Source: Cryoendolithus antarcticus (Eukaryota > Ascomycota > Dothideomycetes > Cladosporiales > Cladosporiaceae). Taken from it: 64,000 nucleotides of DNA. This document shows positions 1-12,300 of the stretch, piece after piece (the stretch's first letter is position 1; every line of letters starts with the position of its first letter). Where the stretch lies: the NCBI GenBank assembly GCA_002077065.1, contig NAJO01000045.1, positions 186,001 through 250,000 on the forward strand, given 5' to 3'. The position numbers and the translations under genes are program-made. The notes below the pieces were generated by a model. That model did not search any database. It had not been told where the DNA came from and was given only the letters and a program-made list of their open reading frames with translations.

Positions 1-147
1 TGTACATCCCCTCCAACACATGCCCGACCAGTCATGCTACCAAGCAAGCCACCAACATGTCCACCAACGCCTCGCGTGTGCTAGAGACTACGCGTCTCTC
101 AGCGCCAATAAAGTCAACCGTCCAACATTGCCCAGCCTACACCGAGT
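1..147. other. 3' flank of the ISWI gene
   Basis: This is sequence downstream of the ISWI stop codon. No coding signal is seen; the open frames here have no recognisable content. On the minus strand it would be the 3' untranslated region of the neighbouring gene. Confidence 0.4.
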
Positions 148-3100
148 CTACCGCTTCTTCCCCTTACTCTTCGCCTTCGACGCGCCACCCGAAGCGTTGG
201 TGTCAACGCTGCCAGCGCGGGAGTCGCCGTTCGGCGTGCCTTTGACGCCGTTGACGACCTTATTCTGTGCAAATGTCAGTACCAATACACATCCAACACC
301 CAGTCTATCAGGGACGTACCTTCGCGCCCCCAGCACTAACCCTCTTCTTTGCCGGCGCCTCCTCCTCTTCCTCGTCATCCTCTTCAACAGCGCGCTTGTT
401 CTCCTTGCCAGCGCCATTCGTGCCATTCGTAGCGCCCTCCATCTCCTTCGCCACAGTGGTGATCAACGTGGTGCAGCGGCGGCTGAGCTCGATGGGCGTC
501 CGCGACAGAAAGAACCAATCGAACCTGAAGAGCGGGCTCTCTCGAATCTCATCGCGGATGCGCTCGTAGATCCCCTCACTGTCCAGCCCAAACTTGTCAA
601 GCATAACCAGTAAGAACCTGTCTTCCTCCTCAGTATACACCTTCTTATTCGTCGTGCTCACCGTATAATTCAGCTTCAGCTGCTGCAACGGAACCCGATA
701 CATCTTCAGCTTCCGCCTCAACATATCCCGATGCTCAATCACTCTCGCAGCCTTCATCTCCCCCTCCTTGATAGCACGCACATGCTTCTCCCAATTCTCG
801 AGCTCCTTGTGACGGCGCCAGAAAACCTTCGCATAGATCTTCACGTCCGTGACTTCCTTCGAATCGATGTCATTGGCGATGTTGTCGTAGTCGTGGCGAC
901 CATATTTGGCGGAACCGGAGATGAATTGCTGGAAATCACGCTTGTTCCACTCCCCGAACCCTTGCGTGGCGAGCTGCTCTTTCTCCGCTGTCTCGGCTTC
1001 GGTCAGCGGCTCAGCTTCGTCGATGAGCTTCTGCTCGAGGGCTTGGTCTTCGAGACGAGCTTCGAGGTCTTCGTCGTCGCCTTCTGCGAGAGGAGCCTGC
1101 AGCTTGTTTTCTTTCCTGAACCAAGCAGTCTCCTTTTCTTGCAAGTCGCCGAGACGAGGGTCGAAGAACTGGTAGTCGTGCATGGCCTGCTGGCGAGGGG
1201 CGCGAGGGATCTTAGGCTTGGTGTCTACGGTTCGGCCGCCGGTCATGAGAGCTGTGCGGTAGTATTTGTCCATGCTGTAGGATTGCTCCTTGCGCTCGCG
1301 CTTCGCAGGGTTGATCCAGTTGAGGCCGATCTCTTTCTTCTTGGCGACGAAGGACTCGCCATTCCATTCGTAGGCGTTCGCGGACTCTGTGCTGAACTTC
1401 TGTAAGTCGTCGAGACCAAGCTTCTCGTACTTGGAGTTCATCATCTTTGTTCGCTCCTCGCCCTTGGCCAACACGGCATCGATGTCATCATCATCGTCCT
1501 TGCTGTCACTGTTAACGAAGGCACCGTAGCCGCCTTCGTTCTTGAAGACTTCCTCAGCACCGTGCTGAATCATGCCAAGGAGCTCATCCTTGCCGGCTGC
1601 TTGCTTGATCTGCTGTTGTGCGCGACCTTGCTGAATGACAAGCTGATCTAGACGGAGCTTCTGTGCTGCGCGCTCGAGCACCTTCTCCTCGATAGCATGC
1701 TCTGTGACTAGACGGAAAACGTGCACTTGCTTGGTCTGACCAATGCGGTGAGCGCGATCCATGGCCTGTAGATCAGCCTGAGGATTCCAGTCGGAGTCGA
1801 AGAGCACCACAATGTCGGCGGAGGTAAGATTGATCCCCAAGCCACCAGCGCGAGTGGTCAGCAGGAACAAGAACTTCTCGGAACCCTCGCGGTTGTAGTC
1901 GTCAATCGCAGCGATACGGTCCTCATGTGCAGTCGAACCATCAATACGGCAGTACTGATACCCGCGGAACACGGAGTAGTCCTCCAGAATGTCCAACACA
2001 CGACTCATCTGCGAGAAGATCAACACCCTGCTTCCCTTGGCCTTCATACGCTTTAGCAACTTGTCCAGCATGATCATCTTCGCCGAGTTATCGATCAAGT
2101 GCTCGTCTGTGGTATATGGTGGACCAGGCTCAGCGCCGTCGAAGAGGTAAGGGTGATTGCAGCACTTGCGGAGCTGCATGACGATGTTGAGGAGACGCGT
2201 CTTGCTCTCCTTCTTGCCTGCTGCGCCGTTGACAGCGTCGATGTCTTTCTCGAGGATCTGCTTATACCACTTCGTCTGCATCTGGCTCATGCCGACGTAT
2301 AAGTTCACCTCCTTCTTCGGAAGCAAGCTCTTCTCGACATCGCTCTTTACGCGACGCAGCAAGAAAGGTCGGAGGACGCGGTGGAGTTGCTGCACAACTG
2401 TATCCTGATCATCGCTCTGGCTAGAGAACCACTGATCGAATGCCTCCGACTCGCCGAAGACGTCCGGCATGAGGAAGTTGAGCAGCGCCCAAAGCTCGTG
2501 CAGGTTGTTCTGTAGTGGTGTACCAGTGATCAGCAGCCGATTTCTCGAGTTGAACAGCCGTATGATCTGTGCCAGCGAAGACTCCTCGTTCTTGATTCGA
2601 TGCGCCTCGTCAATAATGATGTACTCCCACGCGAACTTCTTCAAGTGACTCTTCTCCCTCAAGATCATCTCGTACGACGTGATGCACACATCGAATTTCT
2701 CATCGATCAAGCGCTCGTTGATGAGATCGTGTCTTGCCTCCTTGTCGCCCTGCAAGACAAGCACATTCACCTCCGGAATCCATCTCGAGAACTCCCTCTT
2801 CCAGTTGTCAAGCGTGCTCTTCGGCACAACCACCAGATGTGGCCCAGTGATACCCTGCACGAACCTCAAATACCCAATGAACGAGATCGTCTGCAGTGTC
2901 TTGCCCAGACCCATCTCATCTGCAAGGATACCTGAGATTCCATTCGCGTGCAGATTGATGAGCCAATTCAGCCCAGCAACCTGGTAATCTCTCATCTCGC
3001 CTCCCTGGATAAACCCAGGACTCTCGCGAAAGATGTGCTCGCTCGTTTTGCCCTCCTTCTTACCCTCTCGTAGCAACTCAGCATCCTCCTCCTTCTCCGT

Positions 3101-3496
3101 TCTCCGCCGCCTCCCTGACGCCGCACCACCTTTGCGCTTGTTCCCCGCCGCCTCACTCCGCTCATCCTCCTGATCCTGGCGATCGATCTCCTGCATGATC
3201 TCCCTGATCTTCGGATTGGGGTTCGTGTCGATGAAATGGCGGAACAAGTCTGTCAATCCCAGCAAGTACCTGAAGCGGCGGATGGAGTCATCGTCCTTGC
3301 TCTCGCCGAGGCGGTCGTGCTTCTTGCCGAAGACGGACTTGCGTAGGGCATTGCCTTCCCATCGCTTCTTGCGGTTGTCGTTTGTGGGAGCATCGCCGGC
3401 TACGCTGTTGGCGCCTGTGGGGTTGGACTCGGAGTCTGTGTAGTCGGGAGTGTCAAGATAGTCCGGCATGGCGGTGTCGGCGCCTGGTGCTGCCAT
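148..3496 (-). CDS. iswi: ISWI-family chromatin-remodelling ATPase
   Basis: SNF2-family nucleosome spacing motor of the ISWI class, acting in the nucleus. Exons on the minus strand are 3496-320 and 264-148, giving 1097 residues. The 55-nt intron (GTACGT donor at 319, CAG acceptor at 265) joins in phase 0; without it the last 38 residues, a basic Ser/Lys-rich tail, would be lost. Domains in order: N-terminal acidic/basic region, DEXD ATPase with Walker A DEMGLGKT at 193-200 and DEAH at 296-299, helicase C lobe with DRAHRIGQ at about 580-587, then HAND (about 735-830), SANT (about 846-900) and SLIDE (about 950-1020). The HAND-SANT-SLIDE module separates ISWI from CHD and SWI2. The length matches fungal ISWI proteins (about 1100 residues). 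The start at 3496 is the first Met; Met10 is an alternative. Confidence 0.95.
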
Positions 3497-4069
3497 GTTG
3501 GCGGTGGCGATGGGACGAAGGTGGGTAAATCCAACGCGCCTCGAGCGCTGCTACGTCGATGGATGTGCCCGTCTTGGGGGTGAAGAGTGTATTGGCGCGA
3601 GTAGTTGTTCGTGGGTGAGTTGGACTCTCGTCGCGATGGCACGAGGATGACACGATTTACCTGGTCGCTACAAGCAAGGTGGTGAAGCGGTCGATCACCG
3701 GCAAACATTCGCGTGGAGGAAAGTGGAACGCGTAGCGGAGCGGACCACTCCCGCAACTCACTCCTCGCATGCATATTTGACCTTGATGGTCTCATAGCAA
3801 TCTGCATGATGAGCGCAGTGGTATTTATGAGATGTGCCTGGGGACATGTTCAAACATGCCTCCATGATCTATCTGGAAGCAGCTTGGAGACTTGACTGCC
3901 GACTGCAATCGTTCTTGCCGCTCACCATGAGCACTTTGCTCCTCGAGATCCCAGCAATTGCTGCCAACCACCGATCGTCATGCTTCGCACCCAGAGCCAA
4001 AGCTGTCACTGCGGATCGTTTAATCCGCACGCGATGTAGCCTAGATGCACCTGCGGTCGACGAACCAAT
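3497..4069. other. intergenic, ISWI promoter side
   Basis: About 570 bp between the ISWI start and the stop of the zinc-knuckle gene, both on the minus strand. It should hold the ISWI 5' leader and promoter and the 3' end of the upstream gene. Small open frames overlap in all directions and none looks like a protein. Confidence 0.4.
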
Positions 4070-5844
4070 CTACCACCCACCACCGTCACCTCCCTCGTCA
4101 CCCGCCGGCGCAGCAGCCTCATTCTTGCAGCGCTTGTACGAATGCCCCTTCTCGCCGCAGTTTGAGCACTCCACGCGAGACCAATCGGTAGGCTTGGGGC
4201 AGTCGCGGCTCGTATGGCCCATTTCGTCGCAGCTGTGGCGAGTGTTAGCTGAGTTCCATGTAGGATGAACCCTTCTCGGCATGAGACTTACTTCCTGCAC
4301 TGCACCCTCGACATGTTCTTCTCCTCCGGGCACTCCTTGGCCACATGCTCCTCTGGATACGCGTTAGCAGATGTAGCGTTAGCCAATACCGATATGGACG
4401 ACACATACCGGAATCGCAGTTCCTGCAGGTGCGCTTAGTTCTCGTTGGGCAATCGCGGCTGAAGTGGCCTATCTCCGAACAATTCTTGCACTCGACATTG
4501 TCCATGTTGGGTGGCTCCGGACATTCCTTGCTGATGTGCCCCTCTGTTGGATGTTAGCGACAGCATGTTACAATCTCGTAAGACTTGTCTCACCTTGGCC
4601 ACAATTACGACAACCTCTCCCTCCAGTCTTGCGCGGCTGGGTGCAGTCGCGCGCACGATGACCATCCTCGTTGCACAACACGCAGTTCTCAACCACTTTC
4701 TCGACTTCTTTGTTCTCCTCAGTGCAAGCCGACTTCGTGTGACCATATTGGTCGCAATTGCGACACTTCGGAACAAATGAGTCGACGACGAAGCCCGCCT
4801 TAGCAAGGCGCTCGGTGTTCTCCTCGACACTCCGTGGCCACTTCTCGGCGGACTTGGCGCGGCGTGGCTTGTCGGACCACTGGATGGAGACAACGAACTC
4901 CTGGTCAACCTCACCTTGGAAGTTCGCAATTGTCATGGCGGCAGGGATCTCCTGAGGGAACGCAATGAGGTGCGTGTTCATGTTGGACTGACGGAAGGTG
5001 GCCTCGAGCTCAGGGAGAGTGGTGCTTGGCACCGCCTTCGTGTATTGAAGCATAGCCTGAGGGTTGTGTCAGTGCGTGAAGTAGCATGAAGATGGGCTTG
5101 ATGAGGTGAGCTGGACTGACCTTCTTGATATCTTCCACTTCCTTCTCCTTGTCAGCTTCAACAAGCGTGTGCCACGCGGCCTCGGCGTCAACATCGTCGT
5201 TTATCTTGAACGCAGCCATCAGGCGGTTCATCTCGCAGTCCGCCGTCGCGTGGTCTATTGCTATGTCAGTCACTGCTGTCAAAAAAGTCGGAAAGGTACT
5301 GACCCTCGCTCTTGCAGACCTTACACTGGTCTGGTGCCTTGGTGGGGCAGTCTGCGGCACGATGACCCTCCTGATTGCAGTTCCGGCAAGTGCCAGTGAA
5401 CTCGCGCTCAATGCGCGGGTTGGTACACTCGGACTTGTTGTGCCCAGGCTCGTTACAGTTGTAACAGAGGCCTGAATTGCCACCCTCGGGGCGAGGCTCC
5501 GGGCAATCACGCGCAAAATGGCCGTCGGCGCCGCAACTGGTTGGACAGGTCGGTCAGTGTGTGCTCAACCAACGCGTGACATAGGACTGGAAAGTAAGCT
5601 CACTTGCGGCAACCTCCATCAGCGGCATCACCACCGTCGGCGTGCTTGGACTCATTCGAGAAGCCACCGTCGCCGCCAACGCCGACCTCGTTGTCAGGAG
5701 CCCAGGCATCGTTGCCAGCCTTCTCCGTATCCGGCTTCCATGCGTCGCCGAAGCCCGCCGCAGCTACAAACCCGTCAGTGTTGTGACAAACGCCCGGTGT
5801 CATTAAGGATGCTTACGCGTTGGAGTGTCATCCCACCCAGACAT
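4070..5844 (-). CDS. protein with eleven CCHC zinc knuckles (GIS2/CNBP-like)
   Basis: Predicted single-stranded nucleic-acid-binding protein of 458 residues. Minus-strand exons: 5844-5817, 5763-5604, 5536-5304, 5254-5121, 5056-4594, 4543-4409, 4352-4292, 4232-4070; all junctions keep frame. The start encodes MSGWDDTP. I count eleven C-x2-C-x4-H-x4-C knuckles: four before and seven after a central region without knuckles (about residues 150-260). Many fit the CRNC....H....C pattern of CNBP, yeast Gis2 and S. pombe Byr3. Those relatives are much smaller (about 150-180 residues), so this is an enlarged form with an inserted domain whose function I do not recognise. Role in mRNA translation or stability is inferred from the family. 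Five of the seven introns fall inside knuckles (see findings). The tail is Gly/Asp-rich and ends in GGGW. Confidence 0.9.
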
Positions 5845-6542
5845 GATGCAAGTGGAGAGTATTGTGGTTGGTAGATTGTGGTGGACTTGATGTAGGCTGA
5901 TGAGTGTATGTTGGAGAGGTAGGTTGGAGTCGTGGTGTTTGTGAGCGTGGGTGGTGTGTGTTGTGTTGCGAAGCTAAGTATTGACAGGCAGATCAGCTTT
6001 GAGCACGTGCAATCCTTGGCGCGGCGGTGAGGAGCAGTGAGGAAGGGGCGACAATGACTTATGTCGTCAAATGAGCAATGAGGGCACTCACCAGAGTCAG
6101 ATCGTGCTCCGCGTGTCGACTAGAAGCTCAGTGTGCTACTCCCAGAGCTCTAGGAAGGTTACGCAGGTGTCTGTGTATTGAAAGGGGTAGGTATGGTGAG
6201 AGCAAGGAAGGAGTAGGTCAAGCAATGCTCCTTCTCAATGCCACGATCACAAGCTTGCTGCCTTGAGATACACCTGATGCAGCTCACCATCACTCATTCC
6301 TAATCCTCCCTCATCTCACTTTAATCTGTGCCTCACCTTTACTCTCACCCGGTGTTTAATCAGACCAAAATTTTCGCTCTTTCAAAGAGACGCTTTTCCA
6401 AAACAAGCATCTCCTCGCCTCCGGTCCAATCCCGTTCAATCGTCCAGCTGTTCATTCCTACACCGTCATACAAGTCAGTTCATTTCCACGTCGTCACTCA
6501 AACAGCATCCAACAAAAGCGATCAGTCCTCACAGTGGCTCCG
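5845..6542. other. divergent promoter region
   Basis: About 700 bp between the start of the zinc-knuckle gene (minus) and the next gene (plus), so it probably serves both. TG-rich and CT-rich short runs occur (for example the CT-rich stretch near 6290-6350). No convincing open frame is present. Confidence 0.4.
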
Positions 6543-7172
6543 ATGCTGTGGTCCAAAGTCCACTTAAGCAACAACAACGACGTTGTGAGTTCCGCTGGCT
6601 TTGTTGACTCGCGTGTATCTTCACTGACCACTTCAAAGCAGTCATCTACCACGGTCCAGACTCGGCATGCTGCAGCTCCGCTGAGGTCCACGGCACTCAA
6701 GTCCACAACCTCCAACTCCCAGGAACCCCTTCCTGTTGCAACCCAAAGATACACCGCCCTCGCTTCCTCCATGCCAGGCACCCAGGATTCCTCTCCTGTG
6801 AATCCCCATGCCTCTCAATCTCGCCATCTCCTCGCCCAAGAACTTTGCGACCACTACCACGCCCTGCCACTGCGCCCAAAAATCTTACATTTGGCCTGCG
6901 GACCCTGCTCTCTCGGCCTCTCGCAGTACGGCGAAGACGAGCCACGGATTCCTTGCGACAAGGAATCTCATCAGCTCTTGCTGCAGTGCCGCTACTGCGA
7001 CGCTCAAATGTGCCGCAAGTGCTGGCATGCAATGTTCCCTAAACATCGGGCCAGGAATGGCGAAGGGCCAGAGGACCGTGATAGGAGATGGGGGAAGGAC
7101 GGGTCGACGCAGAGAGAGAATAAGCTGTTAATGGAGGAATTCAGGAAGGAGAGGGAGATGAGTAAATTCTAA
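6543..7172 (+). CDS. unknown protein with a CxxC...CxxC motif
   Basis: I do not recognise this protein. From ATG 6543 the frame is open for 209 codons, but a strong intron lies at 6585-6641 (GTGAGT donor, CTGAC branch, CAG acceptor). It is 57 nt and stop-free, so splicing removes 19 residues and gives 190 (exons 6543-6584 and 6642-7172). The first half is Ser/Thr-rich and probably disordered. The second half has an alpha-helical stretch, then CRYCDAQMCRKC (C-x2-C-x4-C-x2-C), which could bind one zinc, and a charged tail ending in KF. It is convergent with cti6, 255 bp away. Moderate confidence that it is a gene, none about function. Confidence 0.55.
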   Translation: MLWSKVHLSNNNDVVSSAGFVDSRVSSLTTSKQSSTTVQTRHAAAPLRSTALKSTTSNSQEPLPVATQRYTALASSMPGTQDSSPVNPHASQSRHLLAQELCDHYHALPLRPKILHLACGPCSLGLSQYGEDEPRIPCDKESHQLLLQCRYCDAQMCRKCWHAMFPKHRARNGEGPEDRDRRWGKDGSTQRENKLLMEEFRKEREMSKF

Positions 7173-7427
7173 TTGAGCAGCTCGGGAATGTTCAAGGGGA
7201 GTGATATAACAGAAATGACTGGCCGCTGCAAGTAGTGCTCACCACTGCAAATACTAAATGGCATCTCATCGCGTTTCAGTCTGCTTACCTGTACACACGA
7301 CTCATCTCGGTATCTCGTGATCTGCCAGCCAGCTGTGCCATCGGTTCACGCTCACCGCATTCCAGACGGAAGACTCAACTGTCAACGAGTCACGCCGCGT
7401 CTGTTACCGGACCTCTTTCTTTGTGTC

Positions 7428-9373
7428 TCAGGCCTCCACACCCTCCGGCCCCCTCTCAATCATCTCCCTCAACCCCCTCAACACCCCCTCCCGCTCTTCC
7501 CACTCCCTGTCCCTCCCCTCCCGAACCGCAAACCCACTCCTCACCCTATCAACCTCCGCCTCTCTCATTTCTTTAGCCAACATCGCCTCCCATACTTGCA
7601 CAGTGCGCAGCATATCCGCCACGCTCCTTTCCGCTGCTGCAGCTGTTGTTGACGAAGCAGAGGTGGAGGGCGGGTTAGTGGCATCCGCTTTGGTATGAGC
7701 TTTGGATTTGTGGTGCACTTTGCCTTTTGTGGTGAGGGTTGTCGTGGCAGGGGTAGGATCGACAGGCGTGGACGTGCTGCCTCCGCTGTGCGTGGCGGGT
7801 GCTTCGTCGCCGCTACTTGGGAGGCTTGTGGAAGCGTGGAGGTGGCGTTTTCGGGATTGAGGGGAGCTTGCAATAGCCGTAGTCGTACCGTCTGGGCGGT
7901 GTTTGGTGTACTGATTATTGCCTAGTCTCTTCACTCGTTTGGCGCCTGCGCCTTTCTTGTGGGAGATCTTTTCTGGGTGGGTGGATTCGGGAGGTGGGCT
8001 TTCAGGCTGGGAGGATGCCAGAGGTGAGGTCCGCGTTGGGTTTGGGGTTTCGTCGCTGGGTTCGCCATCTATGGTCGGTGTCAGTACATACATGTCCTGC
8101 TTTCAGGAAGGCTGATTGACCATCACCTCTTCGGCGTCCAGCACGCTGTTGTCTCCGCCCGGCTGCTTCGGCTCTCGCTCTCTCGCGCTCCTTCTCTTTC
8201 TCCCGTTGTTCGATCTGCCGAGCTGTCTGCACCGCATCTGCTCTTGCTTTCTTCGCGCGGCTGGCTGGAGTATTCTCCTCTTCGTCATCCGTGTCGTCTT
8301 CGATCGCAGAGGTGCGTAGTGCTGCCGGGTATGCTTCTGAGCCTCTGCGCTGCCGCTTGGTCTCCTGCTTCACACGACTGTTGCAAGTCAGACTCTGCCA
8401 CCTCCACACAAGCCGCTAGACCACTCACTCCTCACTACTGTCCTCTCTCGACCGCTTCCCACTCCTCTTCGTGCCATTCGACGACTTGGACGACTTTCCG
8501 TCTCCTTCAACCTCTCTCTTGCTCTCCTCAATGGCTCGTTGTATCTGCTCCGCCTCATCGTCGTGCTCCCGACTTCGAATTGTGCCTCTTCTCTTGCCAC
8601 TAGCAGGATCGATACTACCTCTCGAAATCTCCGCGCGCTCTTTCCGTGACCTCTCATCGCTTCGACTGCTGATACTATTCTTGCGTGCCGCGATCTTGCT
8701 CGTTACGGGGAGGTAAAGGGAGTAGCGTTGTCTGTGAAGAGCTTGTTTAGCTGCTGCGCGTTTGACTGAGCTTGTGTGGTAGCGCGCCATCATTGCTTCG
8801 TTTTCGTTGCGAGGTGAGAAAGGCACAGATGAGAAGGCTCGAGTCCACGCTTGTCATCCCTCCCTGCCGTCACATGCTGCAGGCACATGTGCTAGGCTGC
8901 GAGCTTGTTGTAGCCGTCTGCACCCATGCTTCCCACCTGGCCTTGCACACATGCTTGCCTGCTCGCCTGCGGCGTGCGGGACGAAAGCACGCGAATAACA
9001 GTATAGAGACTTCGACTCACCCTCTCGAGTCCACCCTCTTGTCATGGCTCTTCGGCCGACATTCCTCACAGAAGTACTTCTCTGGACTCTGGCTCTCGTC
9101 TGCCAGTCCAACACATCCTCCATGCTGCCACACATGGCACCCATCACACGAGATGAACCACGCGCCTGCATCGTCCGACTGCGTGTCCTCGGTTGTGAAC
9201 GCCGGACTAAGCGGCGGACCTGGGTATTCTTGCTGACCGCATAAGCAGCGCGTGACTTCCTCCTCTTCTTCGTTGTCGGAGCCGGTGGCTTCAATGGTTG
9301 GTTGGGCGGGTGGTGGGTTGTCGGGGGAAGCCGCGGGGAGGGCGCGCTTGCTGCGGCGCGGAGGCTCACTCAT
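7428..9373 (-). CDS. cti6: Cti6-type PHD-finger protein
   Basis: Homologue of yeast Cti6, a histone-tail-reading subunit of the Rpd3L deacetylase complex that also links Cyc8-Tup1 to SAGA (family knowledge). Minus-strand exons 9373-9021, 8731-8429, 8377-8127 and 8068-7428 give 515 residues. Residues 41-105 form a PHD finger with ligands C43, C45, C76, C79, H84, C87, C102 and C105 and the aromatic VWQHGGC core. Exon 2 opens with QRYSLYLPV, matching the conserved segment after the PHD finger in fungal Cti6. The middle is charged and helical (EKERERARAEAAGRR), followed by the conserved GNNQYTKHR basic patch. The first intron is 289 nt, long for this genome; its acceptor at 8732 was chosen because it restores both frame and family sequence. 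The C-terminal 70 residues form a predicted coiled helix. Confidence 0.88.
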
Positions 9374-12300
9374 GGTGGTGGTGGAGATCGTGACGACCGG
9401 ACGTCAGCACTGTGGTGTTGCTTACGACCTAGTGGTGCAGACGCTCGATCGGTAATAGACGAGAAAGCGCTGTCCCAATTGTCGTCCTGAACACTGCAGG
9501 CTCTGTGAGTCGATAGCGTCACCTTGTGGCCAGAACACAAGCCCTGGTCGTTTACCGCGCTCGGTGGACTCAAAGTATTCGGGACGCGGTCGTACTCCGC
9601 AAGAGTCGTGTCGGAGTCTTGTCACTGCTCGAAGACGACAGCGGGGGAAGCGTAGTGTGTGCGGTGTATGGGGGTCCTGTGCGATCAGTAGTCTACACTG
9701 CGCAGCCCGATGGATGGTTGAACGACTCAGCGGGTGCGGATCTGAGATATGAGAAGGGCAATGTGCATGGAGCACTTGGACATGATGAAAGCGGTGCGGG
9801 ATCGGGACATTCAATTACCTACTGGACCTCTCCAGACGGTTTCCCTTATCCGGCAAGCCGAAGCTCGGCGCTGATTGGGCGCGCGCCTGCTCTGAGAGAG
9901 TGCCTCGAAAATGGATGGGCTAGGTATTGGGACCTCCGGGGTACAGCGAGCCTCCATAGGGGGCCAGGTGTACTGGCATGAGTGTCTCTATAGAGTACCG
10001 GTGCAGATTCTTGGAGACTGCGCCTCTCGAGTGGTCTCTGCAGGCGAAGACATGGCGAAGGTGGTGGGATCGAATTTCGATGAAATCGAAAAAGGGTCGA
10101 AAAGCAGGGATGCACAAGTGTGAGCGGTATATCGCAATAACGTGTTGTAAAACGTACGACCTCTTCGAATGTGATAAGGCAAAGTGCTGATTCGAAAGTG
10201 CAAAGCGTAAAACGAGGCAAGACGAGCATCAAGATCGTCATCTCCAGTTCGTCTCAGCCGTGCTGATCCCGAGTTCTGCCCGATCAGCGAACAATACATA
10301 TAGATTCAAAGTGTTGCTCAGCACACAGCAATCAAGAATCAATAGACTAGCAGGTCATGCCGGATGGCTAGTGAGCCCAGCCAACGCGAGTATTGTAGTG
10401 TTCTGCGAGTTCGTTGAACAGTCCATGTAAGTAAGTGGCGCGGTAGGTCTACATACATGTACATCTCTCTCTCATCTCGATCACGACCCACAGAGTCACG
10501 AATGCACTTCTTATGCCCTACATTTCTTTGCTCCTAGCTTCCGCCGTTTCACGAAAGCAGTCTTCATCGTCCTGTGCACCGCAGAGCCATGGCATCGACG
10601 CCATCCGCGACACAGGCTCGTAAGTCTTCACCGTCGGTCGAAGGGTTGTCTGCACTGACAAAGAGGGGATAGAGGACACGATACATGATTCAAAGATGGA
10701 ACAGTCGACGGCCGCAAAGGCAAAGCTACACCCAGTCGGAGTATGTCCTGATCCCATGACCATGCCGTAAGGTTGGATTTGACGCGCCAAGACATATGCC
10801 GGGAGGCAATGGCTCTGTTTCGACGACATCGTTCAATCTCGAACCCTCCTTCCCCTCTCACGTGAAGTACTGCCATGTGGTCCTGCACATGACGAAGATA
10901 AAGATCTCCGTGCCCTGGCCGCAAAGTACGGCTCCGAAGTGTTCGTGCATTGTGCACACAGGTCGCCCGCAGCTATGGCCATCTCATGGGAGAACCGCGA
11001 CACTCACGGAGCTGGATCTGGTCCTTGCAATGCTCTGGACCACCCTAGCAAGCTTCGCCGCCGAGTCATCCTAACTGGAAGCATACGGTCTTGCGTCTGG
11101 ATTTATTTCCGAGAACGCTGGCAATCATAGAGGTTGTATCTGCAGCTGACGCGGCGCTGGCACTACAAAGGAAGCTGGTCTCCTGTTCCGGCCCTCCTAG
11201 GTCCCTGTGTCCGCTGTAGGTCATAGGAAAGCCGCTTGTAGCCTCGCAAACTCCGGTCTCGGCATGTGTGGGACGGAGTCATCTGCATCAGTAGGACTGG
11301 TCACGGTCTCAGCTCCTTACTCCCTGTGATGGAGGTGTAGGTAGTCCCAGCGTATCCGGTACAGGATCACAGTCCGGGCTCGAATCGACTTCCCTGCGCG
11401 CTTCTCATGAGATACTTGCGGTCTCCGGTCATAGTCGCTTGCGTCTCATGCTCACTTGAGCCGCCATGCTGGTAACGGGTCAATCCCTCAGTTTCGTCTC
11501 ATGCGCGGATAGATGCGATACTGTCGACAACCGGTTGTTGAACGTTGACGCGTCGTGCTACAAAACACGGCAAACACGTGATATCAGTGGCACCGGACAG
11601 AGTTCCGGCTCTTGCGGGATCGCATGATTGCGAATGGTAATTCGGCAAAATGCAGTTCTGGCTGGTGGTCAGCAAAAACACATTCTTCGGGATTGCATAC
11701 TGCCTCCACGCTTAGTTCCATGCTAACATTATAGTGTCGACAGCGCGCTATGTGTTCTTTCCTTTCACATCTTCGTTCAGAGACACAAAAGGAAGGTGCG
11801 AAAGAGGAGACCGATTTCAAGCACGACCGTGAATGCCGAGCCAGCCCACTGCACGTCCTCGGTGCGGGGTAGGGCGGCTGACTGACCACGACGCTCGCAC
11901 GCACCTCTTCCCTTTCCATCGACTTTTATCTTGCTACGCACGCTACGTCACGCTGCGACTACGTCAATATCTGCACCAAACCCGCGAATCTGGCATTGGC
12001 ACCATCACCGAGCCGAATACGCCACGTACCACGAGGTCACAGCCACAGCAGAGCAATACGCCGTGAACGACTGAATTGATTGACACGCGACGAACGTGTG
12101 TATCAGTCCCTGACAGCTCTCGTCGCCATCGTCGCAATACTGGAAGTTGCGTCACGTAGTTCGGAAGGCGCGCCCAACCATCACTACAGCATCCGGCAGG
12201 CCAGCATCTCATCAGCCTTCTTCGAAGAGCATCCTGAATGTGAGTATGATGACAACCTGATGAATTTGCAATGCGATACGGAGTGCACGATACCGTCGCC

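Noticed and set aside
731..1405. 224-codon plus-strand frame inside ISWI
   Set aside because: Shadow of the conserved minus-strand ISWI coding sequence.
9526..9981. 151-codon plus-strand frame between cti6 and atfA
   Set aside because: Overlaps a similar minus-strand frame, has no domain, and begins at the promoter side of cti6.
11371..11395. tRNA T-loop-like sequence (GGGCTCGAATC)
   Set aside because: No complementary stem and no acceptor or anticodon arm at the right spacing.
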